Positions 8,743-17,782 of a stretch of DNA of 49,121 bases are shown in pieces. The position numbers and the translations under genes are program-made. The stretch's first letter is position 1. The number at the start of each line of letters is the position of its first letter. The notes beneath the pieces are model-generated. The model was not told the DNA's origin, did not search any database, and saw nothing but the letters and a program-made list of their open reading frames with translations. Origin of the DNA: Pseudomonadota bacterium (GTDB lineage: Bacteria; Myxococcota_A; UBA796; GCA-2862545); NCBI GenBank assembly GCA_947490265.1, contig CANLGQ010000002.1, positions 1 to 49,121 on the forward strand, read 5' to 3'.

Positions 8743-9571
8743 TGCCGAAGCCGGTTCGCATCAGCATCCCGCCCACATCGACCACGCCGTAGTCCTCGAA
8801 GTCGAGGTCGCCGACCAGCGCGTAGCCGAGTTCGAGATGCCAGGACAGCGCGAGCCGGTCGACCGGGACCACGCGCAGTTCCAGGCCGCCGACCGCGAGT
8901 CCGCCGGGGGCGAACGCCGACCAGGAGACCTGCCCCAGGCTCTCGGGATCGCTCGTGTCGTCATCGAACCGCGCGGTGCCGAAGATCCCCAGCACGCCGA
9001 CGGCGACGTAGGGCCGAACCGCTCCGTCCATCAGGGGAAGATCGGCGCGCGCGCCGATCGCGAGCTGATGGGTGCCGAGCGAGGAGCCGGCATCGGTGCC
9101 CTCGCCAGCATCGACCCTCAGACCCGTGCGGTCGCGCTGCCACTCCCCAAACAACACCAACCGCTCGATCGGTCGAAACCCAGCGCGAAAGCCCCAAGAG
9201 GAGATGCGCGGCGAGTAGCTGAACACCTCGAACTGGTCGTCGTGCGCCGCGAGCGTCCCGATCTCGATGGAGAACTCCACCACGTCGGCGGGGCGCTCGC
9301 GCGGCCCCCGGTGGAAGGGGTCGAACGCAAATCCGGCGCGCAGTTCGGGCGGGCTCGCCGGCACAGCCGGGGTCGGCGCCACAACGGGGGGCGGAGAGAC
9401 CTCGGGGACCGGGGGAGGCGCCGGGACCGGCGCCGGAAGCGCCTCCGGAACCGCGACCGGCGGTTCTGGCGCAGCGGCGGTAGCAGCGGGAGCGGGCTCG
9501 ACCGGCGACGGCGGGGCCGGCGTCGGAAGCGGATCCTGAGCGAATGCGAGCGTACAGATGAGCGCGATCAT
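8732..9571 (-). CDS. Outer-membrane beta-barrel-like protein with Pro/Ala-rich N-terminus
   Basis: A 279-aa exported protein. The signal peptide is very short (MIALICTLAFAQ) and lacks the usual basic n-region. Residues about 13-75 are a Pro/Ala-rich linker. The rest alternates hydrophobic and polar residues as in small barrels (FSIEIGTL, LVLFGEWQRD, YVAVGVLGIF) and ends in GFGIRL rather than a C-terminal Phe. It may span the outer membrane or fold in the periplasm. It is the last gene of the propeller-lipoprotein cluster; its ATG overlaps the previous stop (ATGA). The family was not recognised. Confidence 0.7.
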   Translation of the reverse strand: MIALICTLAFAQDPLPTPAPPSPVEPAPAATAAAPEPPVAVPEALPAPVPAPPPVPEVSPPPVVAPTPAVPASPPELRAGFAFDPFHRGPRERPADVVEFSIEIGTLAAHDDQFEVFSYSPRISSWGFRAGFRPIERLVLFGEWQRDRTGLRVDAGEGTDAGSSLGTHQLAIGARADLPLMDGAVRPYVAVGVLGIFGTARFDDDTSDPESLGQVSWSAFAPGGLAVGGLELRVVPVDRLALSWHLELGYALVGDLDFEDYGVVDVGGMLMRTGFGIRL

Positions 9572-11076
9572 TTCGTCTCCTCCACGAGGCCGGGCTCGTC
9601 GCCCAGGCCCTGGACCGCAAAGCCCCCGACGGTCGCGAGCTCAGCGCCGTCCAGGAAAGACACCAGCCCCAAGGTAGACTGGTGGGTGATGTAGAACGGC
9701 CCTCCTTCGGGCAGGGCGCCGATTCCGAGCGCCGGCGCCGGGAGCTCGATCTCCTCTTGGGTCGCCGCGCTGAAGTCGTACTTCAAGAGGTAGTCGATCT
9801 GGTCTTGCAGGAGCAGGAGTTCGGTCCCGGCGGCGTCCTCGGTGAACGCAAGCCCGATGCCCGCCCCCTCGAGGCGAAACGGCGTGCTGTCGTCGTCGGC
9901 CAGGTCGAGGAGTTCCATCCCCGGAAAGCCGATGCCGTTCGCCGAGGTGAACACCACCGCGGTCAGGCCGTCGGGGGCGACCGCCAGGTCCAGCGCGTTC
10001 GACTGCAGCCGGTACTCCACGAGATCGCGGGTCAAGGGGTCGAACCGATAGACATCTTGTCGGTTCCTGGCCCACAACATGAGGAAGTCACCCGCGTCGA
10101 CCACCGACGACAGCGGCTCCTCGAGGGGGATCGAATCCGGATCGAAGGTGTCGTCGGGGAGCAGGACGATCTGCGGCGTTTGGGCAAAGGTGATCAGCGT
10201 CGCGTCGATCTCAGGGAGGGGGACCATCTGGTCCGGCACCGCGCCGAGCTCCACGATGTTGATGCTGGGGTTCACGAGGTCCATCACGTAGACGTCGGGG
10301 CTGCCGTTCACCGCCAGGATCGCGTGGGTGCCATCTTCGGTGACCGCCACCTCCCGAGGGGTCACCACGAGGTCGGGATCGAGGGTGAGCTGGAAGGTCG
10401 TGTCGAGCGCAGGCACCAGGGCGAGCAGGTCGATGACCGCGATCTGGTTTTGGGAGAGGACGACGGCCCGGGTGGCGGTGCCCGACGCGTCGGTGGTCCA
10501 GAATACGGCGTCGGCGTCGAACCCGACCGGCACCTGGGTGGCGGTGGCGGACTGGAGATCGATGACACTCACCGAGTTCAGGCTGACGACCCCGGCCTGG
10601 GACAAGTCTGCGGTGTCGAGGTCCAACGTCGCGACCGCCCAGCGGGTGTCCTCGGCAAAAGTAAGCTCGTTGTAGGCGGTTTCGAGCGGAATCGGCTGAG
10701 CCAGGGCCCCATCCGACACCGTCGAGAGCTCGTCCTTGATCTGGGTGTCCTCCTCTGGACAATCCTCGAGGCGATCCACCTCGGGGTCGTCGCAGGAGGT
10801 CCGCCGGAGGAAGGCCACGAGCAACCGCGGATCCGGGGTCGGAACGATCTGCCGCACGACCGCCTCCCCCACGTCCACCGCCAAAGCGGAGCCGTCGGGC
10901 GCGATCCGCACGAGTCCGCCCGATTCGGGCAACCGCGCATAGAGCCCGTCAGACAGGGCCACGGTGCCCCCGGCGTCCCACAGGACGCTGTCGAATTCAA
11001 CCGTGCCCTCGTCAGGCATGTTCTTCCAGGGGTTGCAGCCCCCGAGCGCAAGCAGCACCAGCACGGGGCTAATCAT
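9568..11076 (-). CDS. Beta-propeller lipoprotein (third of the cluster)
   Basis: A 502-aa lipoprotein. The signal 'MISPVLVLLALGGCNPW' has lipobox LGGC. The remainder consists of repeated segments of the type 'DGTHAILAVNGSPDVYVMD', typical of YVTN/WD-like propellers with DG turns between strands. CDDPEVDRLEDCPEED suggests an acidic disulfide loop. The start ATG overlaps the stop of the upstream paralogue (ATGA), and its own stop overlaps the barrel gene's ATG, so the cluster is translationally coupled. It shares architecture with the two upstream paralogues but is clearly more divergent. Function unknown; a surface or periplasmic binding role is inferred. Confidence 0.75.
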   Translation of the reverse strand: MISPVLVLLALGGCNPWKNMPDEGTVEFDSVLWDAGGTVALSDGLYARLPESGGLVRIAPDGSALAVDVGEAVVRQIVPTPDPRLLVAFLRRTSCDDPEVDRLEDCPEEDTQIKDELSTVSDGALAQPIPLETAYNELTFAEDTRWAVATLDLDTADLSQAGVVSLNSVSVIDLQSATATQVPVGFDADAVFWTTDASGTATRAVVLSQNQIAVIDLLALVPALDTTFQLTLDPDLVVTPREVAVTEDGTHAILAVNGSPDVYVMDLVNPSINIVELGAVPDQMVPLPEIDATLITFAQTPQIVLLPDDTFDPDSIPLEEPLSSVVDAGDFLMLWARNRQDVYRFDPLTRDLVEYRLQSNALDLAVAPDGLTAVVFTSANGIGFPGMELLDLADDDSTPFRLEGAGIGLAFTEDAAGTELLLLQDQIDYLLKYDFSAATQEEIELPAPALGIGALPEGGPFYITHQSTLGLVSFLDGAELATVGGFAVQGLGDEPGLVEETK

Positions 11077-12623
11077 GATCCATCCTCGATCTCAGAGTTG
11101 AGTTCGAACCCGGTGACGGTGTCGGTCGTCGAAGACACGGGGTCGTACAAGGTGATGCGGCCAAGCGGGTGGTCCTGACTGGCCCAGGCGGGCGGCTCGA
11201 CGCCATTTTCCGGATCGAGATCAGGGAGAACCCCCACAAACTCGGGGAGGCTCGACAACGCGACCTCCTCGTGAAGCAGCGTCAGGTAGTCGACCACGCC
11301 GAGCCAGTACTGCTGCTCCATCGCGAAGTAGCCATACCGGCCATTATTGGCGTTTGCAAAAGAGATTGGCTCACCGGGAAGCTTGATGGGATTGCTCCGG
11401 AAGTCGGCCAGGGACACGAGCGTCACCGCGTACTCCCCGAGGAACGGCGAGAACGGGTCAACCCCCGGCGCATCCCCCTGGGTATGGAAAATCATGGCCG
11501 ATCCCCCGGTGGGGGTGATCGCGAGCGAAGCCACCGGTTTGACGAGGGATCGCTCGACAATCGAACCGGCGGCCACGTCCCACACCGCGTAGCGGTCGAT
11601 CGGCAAGCCGTTGGTGTAGAGCAGCGCGACGTCGCCTTGTGGGGCGAACGCGATCGAGCCGAACGCCGAGGTCGACGGAAAGGGCACAGCGACGGGGGGC
11701 GCGAGCGGATCCGCGACTGAGATCACGAGGACCGAGAGCAGGTCGCGCGCGACGACGACCGCGGACAGCCCATCGGGCGACAGGTCGAGATCGGTGGGAT
11801 CGGCTCCCAACGGCACGCGATCGACGGTCCCGGCGTCGATGTCCACCACCGCCAGATCGTCGGCGCCGACCTGGCGCACGAACGCATAGGACGCGTCGGG
11901 GGCCAGCACGACCTCCTCGGCGACCGGGGGGTCGACCAGCTCGTCGGAGATGGCGATCAACGTTGGGAAAGGCACCGGATCGCGGAGGTCGATGATCGCC
12001 AGGTACTGGTCCGACACCACCGCCGCGGTCGACCCGTCGGGGGTGAATACGACCGACTTGGGGTTGAAACCGACGGCCATCGGAAAGTGGGCTTTCTGGG
12101 CGACATTGACGAACGAACACTCGTTGAACGACTGAACCCCGCTCGGGGGCGGATCGTCGGCGCGCTCCGACGCGATGTCGTGCCAAAGGACTGCATACAG
12201 CCCATCGGGAGAGAGCACCATCTGGTTGAATTCGTCGCGAACCTCCACTTCGACGCTCTCGAGCGAGTCGGCATCGACGATCGACACGCTGTCTCCGCCG
12301 CGATTGAACACGATCGCCGACCGGTAGTCCGGGGTGGTTCGCGCAACGGTGGGTTCGTCGCCCACCGGCACGGTGCGGATCTCGAGCGAGTCCACGTTGA
12401 GCCGGGTGAGGGTGTCGCGCTCGGGGTTCGGGATGAACACGTAGACGTCGGTCTGGGCCGGCGGAAGAACGAGGCTGTCCTCCTCGGTCTCGCCGCCTCC
12501 GCCCGGGGGAGCGGGCTCGCCAGCGGTGGACGCGGTCCCGCTCGCATCGGTGAACGCCATGTCGGCGTACAGCGAGGAGTCAGCACAAGCGGCGAGCAGC
12601 AGGAGCATCGGGAAGCAGCGCAT
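11073..12623 (-). CDS. Beta-propeller lipoprotein, tandem paralogue B
   Basis: A 516-aa lipoprotein. The signal MRCFPMLLLLAAC ends in lipobox LAAC, followed by a Ser/Thr/Gly/Pro-rich linker (about 20-45). The propeller body closely resembles the gene directly upstream, sharing 'LPPAQTDV(Y/F)VFIPNPERD', 'NPKSVVFTPDGSTAAVVSDQ' and the C-terminal 'TGFELNSEIED'. This copy has two extra residues at the end (GS). The open frame runs to 12980 but enters the neighbour. The ATG at 12623 lies two bases after the neighbour's TGA with GAGGAT upstream, which fixes the start. Function unknown; the repeats suggest a ligand- or protein-binding propeller. Confidence 0.78.
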   Translation of the reverse strand: MRCFPMLLLLAACADSSLYADMAFTDASGTASTAGEPAPPGGGGETEEDSLVLPPAQTDVYVFIPNPERDTLTRLNVDSLEIRTVPVGDEPTVARTTPDYRSAIVFNRGGDSVSIVDADSLESVEVEVRDEFNQMVLSPDGLYAVLWHDIASERADDPPPSGVQSFNECSFVNVAQKAHFPMAVGFNPKSVVFTPDGSTAAVVSDQYLAIIDLRDPVPFPTLIAISDELVDPPVAEEVVLAPDASYAFVRQVGADDLAVVDIDAGTVDRVPLGADPTDLDLSPDGLSAVVVARDLLSVLVISVADPLAPPVAVPFPSTSAFGSIAFAPQGDVALLYTNGLPIDRYAVWDVAAGSIVERSLVKPVASLAITPTGGSAMIFHTQGDAPGVDPFSPFLGEYAVTLVSLADFRSNPIKLPGEPISFANANNGRYGYFAMEQQYWLGVVDYLTLLHEEVALSSLPEFVGVLPDLDPENGVEPPAWASQDHPLGRITLYDPVSSTTDTVTGFELNSEIEDGS

Positions 12624-12625
12624 GA

Positions 12626-14200
12626 TCAATCCTCGATCTCGGAGTTCAGCTCGAACCCGGTGATGGTGTCGGTCGTGCCGGTGGCCGGATCGTAAAGGGT
12701 GATCCGGCCGAGCGGGTGGTCCTGACTGGCCCAGGCCGCGGGCTCGACGCTGTCGCCGGCGTCGAGATCCGGGAGCACGCCAACGTACTCCGGCAGGCTC
12801 GACAGGGGAATTTCGGTGTGGAGGAGGGTGCGATAGTCCACACTGCCGAGCCAGTATTGGCCCTCCATGATCCAGTAGCCGGCGCGACCATTGCTCCCGT
12901 TCGCGTAGCCGATCGGCTCCCCAGGCAGCAGGAGCGGGTTGCTCCGGAAGTCGGAGAGCGCGATGACCGTCATGGCCCATTCCCCGACGAACGGCGAGAA
13001 CGGGTCGCCTCCGGCGGCGTCTTCGAGGGTGTGGAAGACGAGCAGCGACTCGCCGGTCGGGGTGATGGCGATCGAGCCGATCGGCTTCACCAGCGAACGC
13101 TCCACCACCTGGTCCGACCCGATGTCCCAGGTGGCATAGCGGTTGACCAACGCCGCGTTCGTGAACAACACAGCCTGATCGCCGGTGGGATCGTACACCA
13201 GCGAACCGAACGCGGTGTCCGGCGGAAGGGGCACGATCACCGGCGCCGCGAGCGGATTCTCCACGTCGAGCAGGAAGAGTTGGTGGAGATCGCGGGCCAC
13301 CACAGCGGCGGTCCCGCCATCGGGCGACAGGTCGAGGTCGGTGGGGTTTCCCCCGATGGGCACGCGTTCTATCGTCTTCCGGTCGAGATCCACCACCGCG
13401 ATGTCGCTGGCTCCAAACTGGCGTACGAAGGCGTACGACCCGTCGGGTGCCAGCACGACCTCCTCCGCGACCGGCGGGTCGACCAGCTCGGTGGCGATCT
13501 CGATCAGCTCGGGGAACGGCGCCGGTTCTCGCAGATCGACGATCGCGAGGTACTGGTCGCTGACCACCGCGGCGGTCGACCCATCGGGCGTGAACACGAC
13601 GGACTTCGGGTTGAAGCCCACGGCCATCGGGAAGTGCTCGTGGGTCGCCAAGCTGACAAACGACGCCTCGTTGAACGACTGCAGCCCGTCGGCTGGCGGA
13701 TCGTCGCTCCGCTCCGAGGCGATGTCGTGCCAGAGTACGACGTAGGCCCCGTCGGGCGACATCACCATCTGGTTGAAGTCGTCGCGCACCTCGATCTCGT
13801 CGCCCTCGAGGGAACCGGCATCGAGCAGCGTCACGCTGTCCCCGGACCGGTTGAACACGGCCGCGACCGTCCAGTCCGCCGTGGTCTTCACGATGGTGGG
13901 CTCATCCCCCACGATCGCGGTCTTGACCTCGAGGGTGTCGACGTTGAGCCGGGTGACCGTGTCCCGCTCCGGGTTCGGGATGAAGACGAAGACGTCGGTT
14001 TGAGCGGGAGGGAGCGCCAGCTTGTCTTCCTCGGTCTCGCCAGGCGTAGTCCCGGTCGTGTCGGCATCGGTGTCGCTGTCGAGGTCGGTGTCGCTGTCGC
14101 CCGCAAAATCGGCGCTGCTCGGACCGTACTCTGTCTTGGACGTGCCAGAACACGCCGCCACGACCCCTACCCACCATGGCCCGAATCGAAGCGTCCGCAT
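12626..14200 (-). CDS. Beta-propeller lipoprotein, tandem paralogue A
   Basis: A 524-aa lipoprotein and the first gene of the four-gene cluster. The signal MRTLRFGPWWVGVVAAC carries lipobox VAAC. An acidic Asp-Ser/Thr tether follows (DSDTDLDSDTDAD, about 33-50), then a propeller body nearly colinear with paralogue B. Repeats carry SPDG/TPDG/APDG turns typical of YVTN-type blades. The open frame extends to 14407, but the ATG at 14200 has GGGAG five bases upstream and a proper lipoprotein signal. A 124-base gap separates it from the receiver-domain gene upstream, enough for a promoter. Function unknown. Confidence 0.78.
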   Translation of the reverse strand: MRTLRFGPWWVGVVAACSGTSKTEYGPSSADFAGDSDTDLDSDTDADTTGTTPGETEEDKLALPPAQTDVFVFIPNPERDTVTRLNVDTLEVKTAIVGDEPTIVKTTADWTVAAVFNRSGDSVTLLDAGSLEGDEIEVRDDFNQMVMSPDGAYVVLWHDIASERSDDPPADGLQSFNEASFVSLATHEHFPMAVGFNPKSVVFTPDGSTAAVVSDQYLAIVDLREPAPFPELIEIATELVDPPVAEEVVLAPDGSYAFVRQFGASDIAVVDLDRKTIERVPIGGNPTDLDLSPDGGTAAVVARDLHQLFLLDVENPLAAPVIVPLPPDTAFGSLVYDPTGDQAVLFTNAALVNRYATWDIGSDQVVERSLVKPIGSIAITPTGESLLVFHTLEDAAGGDPFSPFVGEWAMTVIALSDFRSNPLLLPGEPIGYANGSNGRAGYWIMEGQYWLGSVDYRTLLHTEIPLSSLPEYVGVLPDLDAGDSVEPAAWASQDHPLGRITLYDPATGTTDTITGFELNSEIED

Positions 14201-14324
14201 CGGCACTCCCAGCGCCACCACTATGCACGGGTCGTGCCATCCCCGTCCAGCACACTTGAACGCCGCAGACTCTCCGGTGCCCACTCCCGTCCGGATCGAG
14301 ATCGCGACAATCCCGTCGCGCCGC

Positions 14325-14693
14325 TCACCCGGCGAGAAGCGCCTCGACCTCACGCAGCCAGGTGGCGAGCTCGATCGGCTTCCAGACCACCCGGGCGCCG
14401 AGGACACGGGCCTGCGATTCGGCCTCGGAGCTCGCTTGTCCGGTGAAGAGCATACGACGGGTACCCGGGAACCGCTGGGCCACTACGGCCAGCAGCTCAA
14501 GTCCGGTGCGTCCGCCGATTCGGTGATCCGCCACCACGAGGTCGGGACCGGCGGGGAGGCGGTCCAGCACCGTGAGCGCTTCGTCGAACGAGCACGCGGT
14601 CTCGACGTGCACCCCGGGATGCGACGCCTGCAGCGCCTCCTGCAGGACGGCGACCAGGTCGGTCTCGTCATCCACCAGCAGTACGGTCGCCAC
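14325..14693 (-). CDS. Stand-alone response-regulator receiver domain
   Basis: A 122-aa CheY-like protein. It has the acidic pair in VLLVDDETDL, the phospho-acceptor Asp in LVVADHRIGG, the switch Thr in MLFTGQ, and the conserved Lys in VVWKPIE. No output domain follows, so it would act by protein contact or in a phosphorelay; no partner histidine kinase is in the window. The open frame continues to 14741, but GGAGG precedes the GTG at 14693 by four bases, giving the canonical start VATVLLVDDE. It is divergent from hemB and upstream of the propeller-lipoprotein cluster in the same direction. Confidence 0.9.
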   Translation of the reverse strand: MATVLLVDDETDLVAVLQEALQASHPGVHVETACSFDEALTVLDRLPAGPDLVVADHRIGGRTGLELLAVVAQRFPGTRRMLFTGQASSEAESQARVLGARVVWKPIELATWLREVEALLAG

Positions 14694-14775
14694 ACGGCCT
14701 CCGAGGCGGCCCGGAATATCCAGGGTCGGCTTGCATGTCACGGATCGAACGGCTACCGAAGCGACCGGAGTGCCG

Positions 14776-15774
14776 ATGGACGCCCCCTTCGCCCCCTACC
14801 CCGCTGGTCGGATGCGGCGGTTGCGCCGCTCCGCTGGCCTGCGCGACCTCGTGCGCGAGCATCGGCTCGATCCCGACGACTTGATCCAGCCGCTCTTTGT
14901 GCACGACGGGTCCGGTCCCGACGAGCCCATCGCCTCGATGCCCGGCCAAAGCCGCCTCTCAGTTCGGTCGCTCGAGGTGCTCGCCGCGCGGGCCCAAGCC
15001 GCGGGGGTGTGCGCGATCGCCCTCTTTCCGAAAGTCGACGATCGACTCAAGTCGGAGGACGGCCGCGAGTCCTGGAATCCAGACGGGCTCGTTCCCCAGG
15101 CCATCCACGCGATCCACGCCGCGGCCCCCGGGATGGCGGTCATCACCGACATCGCCCTCGACCCCTACTCGAGCCTCGGGCAAGACGGGATCGTCGTCGA
15201 CGGCCAACTCCACAACGAGCGGACGATCGACGCCCTGATCCAACAGGCCGCCTGCCACGCACGGGCCGGGGCCGATATCGTCGCCCCTTCGGACATGATG
15301 GACGGTCGAATCGGCGCGATCCGAGGGGCGCTCGACGCCGCGGGGCAGGACAGCACCCTCATCCTCGCCTACGCCGCGAAGTACGCATCGAGCTTCTATG
15401 GCCCGTTTCGCGACGCGCTCGACAGCGCTCCCCGGGGCGGCGGGGACAAGAAGACCTACCAGATGGACCCGGGGAACGGCGACGAGGCGCTGATCGAGGT
15501 GGCCCGCGACCTCGCGGAAGGCGCTGATCTCGTCATGGTGAAGCCCGGCATGCCCTACCTCGACATCCTTTGGCGCGTGAAGCAGCAGTTCAAACGCCCC
15601 ACCCTGGCCTACCAGGTGTCGGGCGAGTACGCGATGTTCAAGGCCGCAGGGGCGAACGGCTGGATCGACGAACGGGCGACGGTGCTCGAGGCCCTCCTCG
15701 GTTTCCGGCGCGCCGGCGCCGACGCTGTCCTGTCGTACTACGCGATCGAAGTCGCAGAGTGGCTTTCGGGTTAG
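14776..15774 (+). CDS. hemB: Delta-aminolevulinic acid dehydratase (porphobilinogen synthase)
   Basis: A 332-aa enzyme that condenses two 5-aminolevulinate molecules to porphobilinogen in heme synthesis. The two active-site lysines are visible in '[17 protein letters not shown]' and [11 protein letters not shown]. The metal loop reads '[15 protein letters not shown]': the three Cys of zinc enzymes are replaced by Ala/Asp, the pattern of the Mg-type, zinc-independent class. The ATG at 14776 has GGAG five bases upstream; the upstream frame extension overlaps the response regulator. It heads a plus-strand run with the aldolase gene 20 bases downstream. Confidence 0.96.
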   Translation: MDAPFAPYPAGRMRRLRRSAGLRDLVREHRLDPDDLIQPLFVHDGSGPDEPIASMPGQSRLSVRSLEVLAARAQAAGVCAIALFPKVDDRLKSEDGRESWNPDGLVPQAIHAIHAAAPGMAVITDIALDPYSSLGQDGIVVDGQLHNERTIDALIQQAACHARAGADIVAPSDMMDGRIGAIRGALDAAGQDSTLILAYAAKYASSFYGPFRDALDSAPRGGGDKKTYQMDPGNGDEALIEVARDLAEGADLVMVKPGMPYLDILWRVKQQFKRPTLAYQVSGEYAMFKAAGANGWIDERATVLEALLGFRRAGADAVLSYYAIEVAEWLSG

Positions 15775-15794
15775 TCGCCCACGCGGAGGATTGG

Positions 15795-16859
15795 ATGGAC
15801 ATCGGCAAGATCAGCGACCTGCTCGGCAGCGAGGCGAAATCGCTCCTGGAACACCAGTGCCGAACGATCCCACGCGAACGCCTGCACCTGCCCGGGCCCG
15901 ACTTCATCGACCGGGTTTTCGTTCCCAGCGACCGAAAGCCGGCGGTGCTCGGCAGCCTGTCGCGGCTCTACGGTCACGGCCGGCTGGCTGGCACCGGATA
16001 CGTTTCGATCCTCCCGGTCGATCAAGGAATTGAGCACAGCGCGGGCGCGTCGTTCGCACCGAACCCGGCGATGTTCGATCCCGAGCGCATCGTAGAGCTT
16101 GCGATCGAAGGGGGTTGCAACGCGGTGGCGAGCACGTTCGGCGTGCTGGGCCTCGTCTCCCGGAAATATGCCCACAGAATCCCGTTCATCGTCAAGATCA
16201 ACCACAACGAGCTGCTCTCGTACCCCAACACCTACGATCAGGTGATGTTCGGCAGCGTGGAGCAGGCCTTCGAACTCGGCGCCGTGGGCGTGGGCGCCAC
16301 CTGCTACTGGGGCAGCCCGGAGAGCCGGCGCCAGCTCCAGGAGATCGCGGCGGCCTTCGAGCAAGCACACGCGCTCGGCATGTTCACGGTGCTCTGGTGC
16401 TACGTGCGCAACGACGCGTTCAAGACGCCGACCCGCGACCACAGCAACTCGTCCGACCTGTCGAGCCAGGCGATCCACCTCGGTTGCACGATCGGAGCCG
16501 ACATCGTGAAACAGAAGCTGGCCGAGGGGAACGGCGGCTACACCGACGCGGCGCTCCCGAAGTTTGGGAAGACCCACAAGAAGGTCTACGAGGAGCTGAG
16601 CAGCAACCACCCGATCGACCTGAATCGATACCAGGTGATCAACGCGTTCATGGGCCGCGTCGGGCTGATCAACTCCGGCGGCGAGTCCGGACAGAACGAC
16701 CTCGCCGCCGCCGTCCGCACTGCGGTTATCAACAAGCGGGCCGGTGGAATGGGCCTGATCTCCGGACGAAAGGCCTTCCAGAAGCCCTTCCAGGAAGGCG
16801 TGGCGCTCCTGAACGCGATCCAGGCCGTCTACGCAAACCCCGACGTGACGGTGGCCTAA
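15795..16859 (+). CDS. fbaB: Class I fructose-bisphosphate aldolase (FbaB/DhnA type)
   Basis: A 354-aa TIM-barrel aldolase cleaving fructose-1,6-bisphosphate. Family features are '[10 protein letters not shown]' near the first strand, '[13 protein letters not shown]', and the probable Schiff-base Lys in GADIVKQK. The C-terminal phosphate-binding region carries INSGGES and GLISGRKAF. The length matches bacterial FbaB rather than the short archaeal forms. GGAGGA lies four bases before the ATG at 15795. It sits between hemB and a lipoprotein gene that starts two bases after its stop. A related sugar-phosphate aldolase activity is possible. Confidence 0.9.
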   Translation: MDIGKISDLLGSEAKSLLEHQCRTIPRERLHLPGPDFIDRVFVPSDRKPAVLGSLSRLYGHGRLAGTGYVSILPVDQGIEHSAGASFAPNPAMFDPERIVELAIEGGCNAVASTFGVLGLVSRKYAHRIPFIVKINHNELLSYPNTYDQVMFGSVEQAFELGAVGVGATCYWGSPESRRQLQEIAAAFEQAHALGMFTVLWCYVRNDAFKTPTRDHSNSSDLSSQAIHLGCTIGADIVKQKLAEGNGGYTDAALPKFGKTHKKVYEELSSNHPIDLNRYQVINAFMGRVGLINSGGESGQNDLAAAVRTAVINKRAGGMGLISGRKAFQKPFQEGVALLNAIQAVYANPDVTVA

Positions 16860-16861
16860 CG

Positions 16862-17782
16862 TTGAATCCGGCGCGCTTCCTCATGCCCCTGCTGCTCGCA
16901 GGCTGCGCCTACAAGGTCGGCTCGGGGCTGGTGGCCGGCGCACTCGACGAGATCGGCGGGGAGGGCCGAACGGAGGGCGTCGAGCCCATGACCGACGCTG
17001 TGCTCGAGCGGCAGGTGCTCGCTGAGCTCGGTCACCAGCTTGGCTCCGGTCTTTCGGCGGGCGCGACCGACATTACCCCCGAGCAGCAGCAGCGCCTCGA
17101 GTCGGCGATCGACGGACTCATCACCGTGGCGGCCCTGCGGGCAGGTCAGGGGATCCGCAACGAGGTCTCCCCGCAGATGCGGGAGATGATCCGGAAGGAC
17201 ATCGTGCTCGCGCTTTCGGAAGGCTTTCGGGGCCAGATCGGGGAATCGCTCGAGCACATGGTCGACCGCGTCCTCTCCAGCGCACTCCACCAGGTCAAGA
17301 CCGAGCTCCGGGACGACGAGCTGAAGTTCGCGCTGTCGGATCTGCTGCGTGAGTCGATCTACATCGCGATGCGCGAGGGACAAGGTGCGATCCCGGGGGT
17401 CGGCGAGACGCTCCAAGAGACCTTGACCACGAACATGCTGATGCCCATCGAAGAGTCAGCGGACAAGCTCACGAAAGGGGTGGGCTCGGAGGTCGATCTG
17501 CGGGCCAAACGCACACAACAGACCCTGCGTGGCGTGATCTCCGGCCTCGTCCTCCTGAGTTCGGTGGGCATCGTCCTGTACGCGGTCCGCGGCCGCCGAC
17601 TCGCTCGGGCCCAGGCGATCACCGAGCAGGCCATGGCCGCACACTCCTCGATGTCGGCCGCCCTCGATCTGCTCGACGACAGCACTCGTTCCAAAATCAT
17701 GGATAAAGCAAACGAATTCCAGGCGAATGCTCCGCCTGCCGGCAAGCCACCCGCCAAGCGCAACGACGACTACTTCCGATGA
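16862..17782 (+). CDS. Lipoprotein with internal helical region and a late membrane helix
   Basis: About 306 aa from a TTG start, giving MNPARFLMPLLLAGC with lipobox LAGC; an ATG at 16883 would leave too short a signal. The TTG lies two bases after the aldolase stop, suggesting coupling, though its ribosome site is weak. The body is predicted helical and charged. A hydrophobic segment near residue 230 (GVISGLVLLSSVGIVLYAV) is followed by basic residues, then a hydrophilic tail ending in RNDDYFR. A lipidated N-terminus plus a transmembrane helix is unusual and suggests a protein spanning periplasm and inner membrane. No family recognised. It overlaps the next gene by four bases. Confidence 0.65.
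   Translation: MNPARFLMPLLLAGCAYKVGSGLVAGALDEIGGEGRTEGVEPMTDAVLERQVLAELGHQLGSGLSAGATDITPEQQQRLESAIDGLITVAALRAGQGIRNEVSPQMREMIRKDIVLALSEGFRGQIGESLEHMVDRVLSSALHQVKTELRDDELKFALSDLLRESIYIAMREGQGAIPGVGETLQETLTTNMLMPIEESADKLTKGVGSEVDLRAKRTQQTLRGVISGLVLLSSVGIVLYAVRGRRLARAQAITEQAMAAHSSMSAALDLLDDSTRSKIMDKANEFQANAPPAGKPPAKRNDDYFR

Noticed and set aside
9682-11178. Long plus-strand reading frames opposite the propeller lipoprotein genes
   Set aside because: Their composition (Arg/His/Gly/Val-rich, no folds or ribosome sites) is typical of antisense shadows in high-GC DNA; the minus-strand genes have motifs and starts.
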